Notes under the pieces: model-generated
What the model was told of the DNA's origin: nothing
The model's input: only the letters and a program-made list of their open reading frames with translations
Database searches by the model: none
Shown here: positions 6,760 through 11,198 of the stretch, in pieces
Layout of the letters: each line of letters starts with the position of its first letter
Position numbering within the stretch: the first letter of the stretch is position 1
Assembly: GCF_905372745.1 (NCBI RefSeq)
Contig: NZ_CAJPQR010000051.1
Coordinates: 1 to 11,198 of the forward strand
DNA: 11,198 bases
Direction of reading: 5' to 3'
Origin: an uncultured Campylobacter sp.
Lineage (GTDB): Bacteria; Campylobacterota; Campylobacteria; Campylobacterales; Campylobacteraceae
Position numbers and translations under genes: made by a program

Positions 6760-7404
6760 CTATCCCCTTAAATTCGTAGCCTTAGACGTATCAAGGCTGC
6801 CGTATGCTTTATAAAATCTAATCGCTAAAACGCTCATAATGATAACCGCAAAAATCGCGTCGGTTAAAATTCCAAGCTCGACAAGCTCGTTTGAGTTGTA
6901 AGCCATGAGCGCTAGGCTTAGATGTATGCCGTTTTCAAAAAGGCAATAGGCTAAAATTTGCTTGATAAACGAGTTTCTAAGCATAAAGCCAAAAACCCCC
7001 ATCATAAACACGCAAACCGCGGCTAGTAGCATTATCTTTTCTTTAATAAGCGAAAACTCCAAAAATATCGGATTAATACTCATCGCCAAAGCCAAGCTAA
7101 AACCCATTGCTATAACGGGGCTCACGAAAAAGCCGCCTACAGGCTCGTCTTCGTGCACGACGCCAAGATTTTTAATAAGCCAAAGCAAGATCGCAGGCAC
7201 GAATAAAACCTTCGTAAAAAACGCCACGACCGCCCACGTAGATAGTTGCTCGGCGTTAAATTTAGACGACAAAGTAAAAAATATCCCGACTAATAGTAGC
7301 GTCTGGACTCCGTAAACTATAACGGATAGCTTTAGGCTTCTTAGCCCGAAAACCGCCAAAGACGTTACCATCATACAGATAGCCAAAGTATCTAAAATAT
7401 TCAT
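6760..7404 (-). CDS. hyfE: Hydrogenase-4 membrane subunit HyfE (NuoK-like C-terminal half)
   Basis: Small membrane protein of 214 aa, essentially the length of E. coli HyfE (216). It has about six or seven hydrophobic helices. The C-terminal half resembles NuoK: FENGIHLSL (E157) corresponds to the NuoK ENAxxL segment, and NELVELGILTDAIFAV (E174, D182) follows in the next helix. In complex I, NuoK carries buried glutamates of the proton path, so HyfE is expected to link HyfC to the antiporter-like subunits. The formate hydrogenlyase-1 (Hyc) operon has no HyfE, so this gene marks the cluster as Hyf-type. The ATG follows GGGGGTGTGAG, and the stop lies two bases before the hyfF start codon. A weak match to any one family is typical for this subunit; position strengthens the call. 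Confidence 0.87.
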   Translation of the reverse strand: MNILDTLAICMMVTSLAVFGLRSLKLSVIVYGVQTLLLVGIFFTLSSKFNAEQLSTWAVVAFFTKVLFVPAILLWLIKNLGVVHEDEPVGGFFVSPVIAMGFSLALAMSINPIFLEFSLIKEKIMLLAAVCVFMMGVFGFMLRNSFIKQILAYCLFENGIHLSLALMAYNSNELVELGILTDAIFAVIIMSVLAIRFYKAYGSLDTSKATNLRG

Positions 7405-7405
7405 C

Positions 7406-8335
7406 TCACACCCCCACGACGTAAAGCGTCAAAGCCGCAAAAGATATAGCTAGAGCAGCTAGAGCGTTTTTACGTAAGCTCGAAGTCATCTGGAATCTAG
7501 GTCCGAAGTTATCTATAAACACGGCCGCTACGTAAAACACTCCCGTTTTTAAGACGAAGATTATCACCGCTAAAAACGGATTGCTAAAATTCCACGGCTC
7601 GAAAATCGAAAGGAAAAGTCCGATCATCGCAAATTGTTTTAAGATAAGCGAAGCCTGAACTAGGCCTAAATCAGAGCCCGCGTATTCGCCTAGCAAGCCT
7701 TCTTGCAACTCCTGCTCAGCCTCTGCTAGGTCAAAAGGCTTTCTACCGGTTTCAACGTATATGCACCACAAAAACGCTATCGAAGCGACAGCAAAGCTTG
7801 GGATCTGATATCCGATTTGACCGCTTTTTACCATTGATTGGATTTCTACTAAATTTGACGTTCCTGCCGCTAGCATAACTACGATTAGGCACATTATCAT
7901 CACTGGCTCGACATAGACGGCTAGCATCTGCTCTCTACCGCCGCCGGTAGCCGCAAACGGGTTGCCGCTATCCATAGAAGCAGCGCCAAAAACAAAGCGA
8001 AGTAGCGCGCCTAGGTAAAGAATCACGAATATGTCCGAATACGCTCCAAAAATCGTGCTTTTGCTATAAGTAATAGGAATAGCCGCCAGTATCGCCGCCG
8101 AAGTAGCAAACAAGAAAAACGGAGCCTGCCTAAATACCCAGTGAGAGCATGCAGGCACGGTTCTACCGCGTCTAAATAGCTTTATGATGTCGCGATACGT
8201 CTGGAAAAAATCGCTACCTTGTTTTGATTGCAGTTTGGCTCTTAGTTTCCTAGCCATACCGTCAAACAAGGGCGCAACCAAGACGATAACGACTACTTGA
8301 AATATCATCAAAAGTATAGTCTGTAAAATTTCCAT
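7406..8335 (-). CDS. hyfC: Hydrogenase-4 membrane subunit HyfC (HycD/NuoH-like)
   Basis: Membrane subunit of 309 aa (E. coli HycD and HyfC are slightly longer), homologous to NuoH of complex I. It anchors the hydrogenase module and links it to the antiporter-like subunits. Diagnostic stretches are PLFDGMARKLRAKLQSKQG near residues 22-40, the loop SMDSGNPFAATGGGREQM near 120-137, and the acidic ETGRKPFDLAEAEQELQEG loop near 195-213 followed by EYAG, which matches the PFDLPEAEQEL loop of NuoH. About eight hydrophobic helices are visible. The ATG follows an AGGGGG-containing ribosome binding site in the 10-nt gap after hyfB. Only one base separates its stop from hyfE, where E. coli hyf has hyfD; no remnant of hyfD is seen. 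Confidence 0.94.
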   Translation of the reverse strand: MEILQTILLMIFQVVVIVLVAPLFDGMARKLRAKLQSKQGSDFFQTYRDIIKLFRRGRTVPACSHWVFRQAPFFLFATSAAILAAIPITYSKSTIFGAYSDIFVILYLGALLRFVFGAASMDSGNPFAATGGGREQMLAVYVEPVMIMCLIVVMLAAGTSNLVEIQSMVKSGQIGYQIPSFAVASIAFLWCIYVETGRKPFDLAEAEQELQEGLLGEYAGSDLGLVQASLILKQFAMIGLFLSIFEPWNFSNPFLAVIIFVLKTGVFYVAAVFIDNFGPRFQMTSSLRKNALAALAISFAALTLYVVGV

Positions 8336-8345
8336 CTCACGCCCC

Positions 8346-10313
8346 CTATATCAAAAAGTAGCTAACCGCTAGTATCGCGCAAAGATATATGAGGATATAT
8401 AGCGCGTAAACGTTGGTGTAGCCGCTTTGCATTATGCCTATTTTTTCAGCGACCTTTTCGGTAAATTTAATCACCGGCTCGTAAAATAGCCCCCACCAGA
8501 TATCTTTTGGATGGTTATGATACTCGACCGGGTTAAAATAACCTTTAGTCACGACTTTTCTCTCGCCTTTAAACAGCCAGTTCATTATGCGTCTTAGATC
8601 GCCCGTGAAAGGACCGCCCGTCATTTGCATACGAGAGCTATACTTAAATCCGCAAGCCCAAGGATCTGTCTCGCGAGGTTTCTCGCGGTTTGCTTTCATC
8701 ACGGCTAAAATCGCAAAAGGCAAAACCATAGTAGAACACAAGATGATGGCGATTAGCGGAGTTGAAACGACGCTGCCTAAATTTGAGGTTAAATTTATAC
8801 CGTGGCTAGCTACGTAACCGCCTGCGCCGCCTATGGAATTTACGGCCGTTTGGATGTAGCCGACGACCACGTTAGCTCCGATACCAAAGCCTATACAGCC
8901 GATCATTAGCACTATCATGCCAAGCACCATAAATACCGGGCTTTCTTTTGCGTTTTCCCAAATTTTCTGATCTCTTGGAGTTCCCGCAAAGATTACTGCG
9001 TAAAGCTTAAGGTGCATGCCGACTAACACGCCCGTAAGCGCTAGTGCAACGACTGAGAGCGTAAAGGCGTATCTAGTAAAGATGCCCTGCTCTAGCGCGC
9101 CTTGAAGCATACCTTGATAGGTAAACCACTCGGATACGAAGCCGTTAACGGGAGGCAATGCCGCGATACCCATGATACCGATAAACATGCCAACAGACGT
9201 CCAAGGCATCTTTTTAGCTAGGCCGCCTAGCACGTCCATATCGCGAGTGTGCGTAGCGTGCAAAACCGAACCCGCGCAAAGAAACAAAAGTCCCTTAAAT
9301 ATCGCGTGGTTAACCACGTGATAGCATCCGGCTAAAAATCCGATCGCAGCAAGCGTCATATTTCCGGCGGCCAGACCGTATAGGCCGGTGCCAAGACCGA
9401 GCAAGATGATGCCGATGTTTTCGACAGAGTGATAGGCAAGAAGCGCTTTATAGTCGTGCTGGCAAAGAGCGTAAAGAACGCCAAAAAGCGAGCTAGCGGC
9501 ACCCAAAATCAAAACCGTCAAGCCAAAGTAAATGCTTAAAGGCAAGAAAAGCGTAAATTTAACTAGAGTAAATAACGCAACCTTTATCATTACGCCGCTC
9601 ATTAAAGCAGAGACGTTTGAAGGAGCGGCCGGGTGAGCCATCGGTAGCCATACGTGAAACGGCCACATACCCGCCTTGCTGCCAAAACCGACCAAAAATA
9701 GTATAAACACGACGACGCTAGCCGCAGTCGGCATATTTAGGTGGGCAAATTTGCTAAACTCGGCGCTGCCGGCGTAGTGAGCCATTATTAGCAGTCCGCA
9801 AGTGATACAAAACGCGCCGACTTGAGCGATACCAAGATACACCATCACCGCTTTTAGCGTGCCTTTGCCGTCGTTTACGAGGATGAGGAAAGACGAAATA
9901 AGCGTCATAAGCTCCCACAAAACAATGAAGCAAAATACGTTATTTGCGCTGATGACTAGAAGCATCGAAAGGATGAAAAGGTTAAACAAACAGGCAAAAA
10001 CGCCTACGCTTGCTTTTTTGATGTATTCCTCCGCATAGCTCATACCGTAGACGCTGCTGGCAAAGCCGATAAAAACGACTACGAAGCTAAAGAAATTTCC
10101 AAGCGGAGTTAGCTCGAATTTCGGCGCGTATAAAAAGTCTCCGCCAAGAGAAAAGCCCTGTATCGTCCCCATATGCGCCACAAAGTAGCAAAGCGCGTAA
10201 AAACAGCTAATCGCGCTTAGTCCAAAGCCGATTTTTACGGCTGATTTTTGAGCGCCGTAGAGCAGGATGCTAACGGCGGCGCTAACTAAGAAAAGCAGAT
10301 ACACGCCTACCAT
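8346..10313 (-). CDS. hyfB: Hydrogenase-4 membrane subunit HyfB (NuoL/antiporter-like)
   Basis: Large polytopic membrane protein of 655 aa (E. coli HyfB/HycC run to somewhat over 600), of the complex I / Mrp antiporter-like family. It should form part of the proton-translocating arm in the inner membrane. The expected buried charges are present: a TM5-type Glu (E134 in WELMTL), a TM7-type Lys (K213 in GFGSKAGMWPFHVWLP), K244 in the following SGVMIK helix, and K289/H295 in HDYKALLAYHS. The C-terminus (about 535 to 655) has the HycC-type signature DPWACG and a soluble stretch before one last membrane helix. The start ATG lies inside the end of hyfA, preceded by a G-rich AGGGGG ribosome binding site. 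Ten bases separate its stop from hyfC. Position between hyfA and hyfC supports HyfB rather than HyfD or HyfF. Confidence 0.93.
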   Translation of the reverse strand: MVGVYLLFLVSAAVSILLYGAQKSAVKIGFGLSAISCFYALCYFVAHMGTIQGFSLGGDFLYAPKFELTPLGNFFSFVVVFIGFASSVYGMSYAEEYIKKASVGVFACLFNLFILSMLLVISANNVFCFIVLWELMTLISSFLILVNDGKGTLKAVMVYLGIAQVGAFCITCGLLIMAHYAGSAEFSKFAHLNMPTAASVVVFILFLVGFGSKAGMWPFHVWLPMAHPAAPSNVSALMSGVMIKVALFTLVKFTLFLPLSIYFGLTVLILGAASSLFGVLYALCQHDYKALLAYHSVENIGIILLGLGTGLYGLAAGNMTLAAIGFLAGCYHVVNHAIFKGLLFLCAGSVLHATHTRDMDVLGGLAKKMPWTSVGMFIGIMGIAALPPVNGFVSEWFTYQGMLQGALEQGIFTRYAFTLSVVALALTGVLVGMHLKLYAVIFAGTPRDQKIWENAKESPVFMVLGMIVLMIGCIGFGIGANVVVGYIQTAVNSIGGAGGYVASHGINLTSNLGSVVSTPLIAIILCSTMVLPFAILAVMKANREKPRETDPWACGFKYSSRMQMTGGPFTGDLRRIMNWLFKGERKVVTKGYFNPVEYHNHPKDIWWGLFYEPVIKFTEKVAEKIGIMQSGYTNVYALYILIYLCAILAVSYFLI

Positions 10314-11053
10314 CTCGCACCCCCTTTTGCGCCGCTATTTTCGTCGTTCATAGCGCGCGAATTTGACGCCGCTTGCTCTCTTGCCTGCTCGCTAGGAGTT
10401 TTGTCAAGCTCCTTGATGACGATGACGTCGCCCTCGCCGTCCACGTCCTGAGCGCCGATATCGGCTAAAACGTGGGGCTCTTTTAAATTTCCGCTTCCGC
10501 GTAAAATTTTATTGACGAAAGCCTGCGCAGCCTCCTGCTCGATCTTGTTGCCGAGCTTGTGATGGCTGTGCAAAGGATCGACCATGATGATAGCGCTGGT
10601 CGGGCAAACCTCGACGCACGCAGGGCCGTTTTCGCGTCCGAAGCACATATCGCACTTTATTGCGGTATTTTTCGCGCCCGCCTGGCTTTCGATTTCGAGG
10701 TAGTATTTGGGCTCTACCGCGTAGTTAACCGACGGCATGAGCTCGGCGCTCGAGCTTATCGCGCCGTAAGGGCAAGCGATAGTGCAGAGTTTGCAGCCTA
10801 TACAAATCTCTTCGTGAAGCTCGATGTAGTTGTCGTCAAACCTTAGCGCCCCGGTAGGACATACGTTCGCGCAAGGACCGTCATCGCACTGACGACACTG
10901 CGTCGGCATGACGCCCTTTGCCTGGCGCAATACAGTTAGCCTAGCCTTTGAGAGCTTGCCGCGCTCATAGGCGCTACGGAAACATGCCGCCATGCAAGTA
11001 GCGCAACCGATACAACGTTTGTAATCGGCGATCACAAATTTATGTCGTTTCAT
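10307..11053 (-). CDS. hyfA: Hydrogenase-4 electron-transfer subunit HyfA, four-cluster ferredoxin
   Basis: Polyferredoxin of the HycB/HyfA family, 248 aa. It should carry electrons in the cytoplasm between an electron donor (formate dehydrogenase in the E. coli complexes) and the hydrogenase module. Four [4Fe-4S] cysteine sets are visible: C14/C17/C20/C24, C53/C56/C61/C65, C84/C87/C90/C94 and C134/C137/C146/C150, each ending in a CP or CF type context. There is no signal peptide or membrane segment. After about residue 160 the protein continues for roughly 90 residues as a hydrophilic tail rich in Glu, Asp, Ala and Gly, making it longer than E. coli HycB/HyfA (about 200 aa). The start is supported by AAGGGAG five bases upstream (11059-11065). 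It is the first gene of the operon, and its stop overlaps the hyfB start by 7 nt. The family call is firm; the partner enzyme is inferred. Confidence 0.93.
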   Translation of the reverse strand: MKRHKFVIADYKRCIGCATCMAACFRSAYERGKLSKARLTVLRQAKGVMPTQCRQCDDGPCANVCPTGALRFDDNYIELHEEICIGCKLCTIACPYGAISSSAELMPSVNYAVEPKYYLEIESQAGAKNTAIKCDMCFGRENGPACVEVCPTSAIIMVDPLHSHHKLGNKIEQEAAQAFVNKILRGSGNLKEPHVLADIGAQDVDGEGDVIVIKELDKTPSEQAREQAASNSRAMNDENSGAKGGARW

Positions 11054-11108
11054 AAATTCTCCCTTCTACTTGTTTTTTGATTCTTGATTACTCTTAAATC
11101 TTGAAGCA

Positions 11109-11114
11109 ATTTTA
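11109..11114 (-). promoter_or_regulatory. Candidate -10 element of the hyf operon promoter
   Basis: On the minus strand TAAAAT, within the AT-rich run AGTAATAAAATTG, lies about 55 nt upstream of the hyfA ATG; transcription would begin near 11102. No -35 hexamer is seen, which is usual for Campylobacter housekeeping promoters, where periodic AT tracts replace it. A sigma-54 promoter (GG-N10-GC), as used by E. coli hyf and hyc, was looked for at the TTGCTT just downstream, but no GG lies at the right distance. The whole leader is AT-rich, so this hexamer is only the best placed of several weak candidates. Confidence 0.3.
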
Positions 11115-11135
11115 TTACTTTTAAAAATTTATTTC

Positions 11136-11151
11136 CGTCATCTGTCTGACG
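11136..11151. promoter_or_regulatory. Palindrome CGTCA-N6-TGACG upstream of hyfA
   Basis: A perfect 5-bp inverted repeat with a 6-bp spacer, the most GC-rich spot in an otherwise AT-rich leader. Its centre is about 90 bp before the hyfA ATG and about 41 bp before the transcription start proposed here, a position from which activators of the Crp/Fnr type act. The half-site does not match the Crp (TGTGA) or Fnr (TTGAT) consensus, so I do not name a regulator. Confidence 0.4.
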
Positions 11152-11198
11152 AATTTTGTATTTTTCAGATTAATTTTTATGAATTATTTATTTTTAAG

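Noticed and set aside
11077..11088. Two TTGAT strings resembling Fnr half-sites in the hyfA leader
   Set aside because: They are direct, not inverted, and spaced 7 nt; no TTGAT-N4-ATCAA site can be formed.
11095..11125. Possible sigma-54 promoter around TTGCTT on the minus strand
   Set aside because: The -12-like GC is present but there is no GG 10 nt upstream of it.

Overview
The window holds one long, tightly packed operon on the minus strand, read from about 11053 down to 411. It encodes a membrane-bound, energy-converting [NiFe]-hydrogenase of the Hyf/Hyc (hydrogenase-4, group 4a, formate hydrogenlyase) type, with two dedicated maturation proteins and a formate channel. The order is hyfA, hyfB, hyfC, hyfE, hyfF, hyfG, hyfH, hyfI, a hycH/hyfJ-like gene, hycI and focA. 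Moderate GC in the genes, AT-rich spacers, frequent AAATTT strings and the gene order (hyfABCEFGHI without hyfD) suggest an epsilonproteobacterium, most likely a host-associated Campylobacter of the concisus/curvus/rectus/showae kind. The genus is an inference; no rRNA or other marker is present.

Layout. 11054-11198 is an AT-rich leader with a candidate promoter, a clean Shine-Dalgarno and a 16-bp palindrome (CGTCA-N6-TGACG). 2180-11053 carries eight structural genes joined by 4-nt ATGA or slightly longer overlaps, or by gaps of 1 to 10 nt, so translation is probably coupled. 1839-2183 is the HycH-like gene. 1728-1838 is the only spacer of note inside the operon and contains a long interrupted palindrome. 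1284-1727 is hycI and 411-1274 is focA. 1-410 has no convincing gene; it contains a strong hairpin just past focA (324-366) and a GC-richer, multiply self-complementary stretch (about 88-208) that looks like a repeat or a structured element.

How the genes work together. HyfG (large subunit, NiFe-CN/CO site), HyfI (small subunit, proximal cluster), HyfH (two [4Fe-4S]) and HyfA (four [4Fe-4S]) form the cytoplasmic electron path. HyfC (NuoH-like), HyfE (NuoK-like C-terminus) and the antiporter-like HyfB and HyfF form the membrane arm. HycI should remove the C-terminal tail of HyfG after nickel insertion, HycH assists large-subunit maturation, and FocA moves formate. HyfG, HyfI, HyfH, HyfC, HyfB and HyfF all keep their diagnostic residues, so the complex looks functional.

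The system belongs to a known class. The points of interest are the absence of hyfD, the absence of a formate dehydrogenase gene beside a formate channel, a His in place of the usual acidic residue in a conserved FocA motif, and several unexplained intergenic palindromes. I see no tRNA, rRNA, CRISPR, insertion sequence or broken gene.
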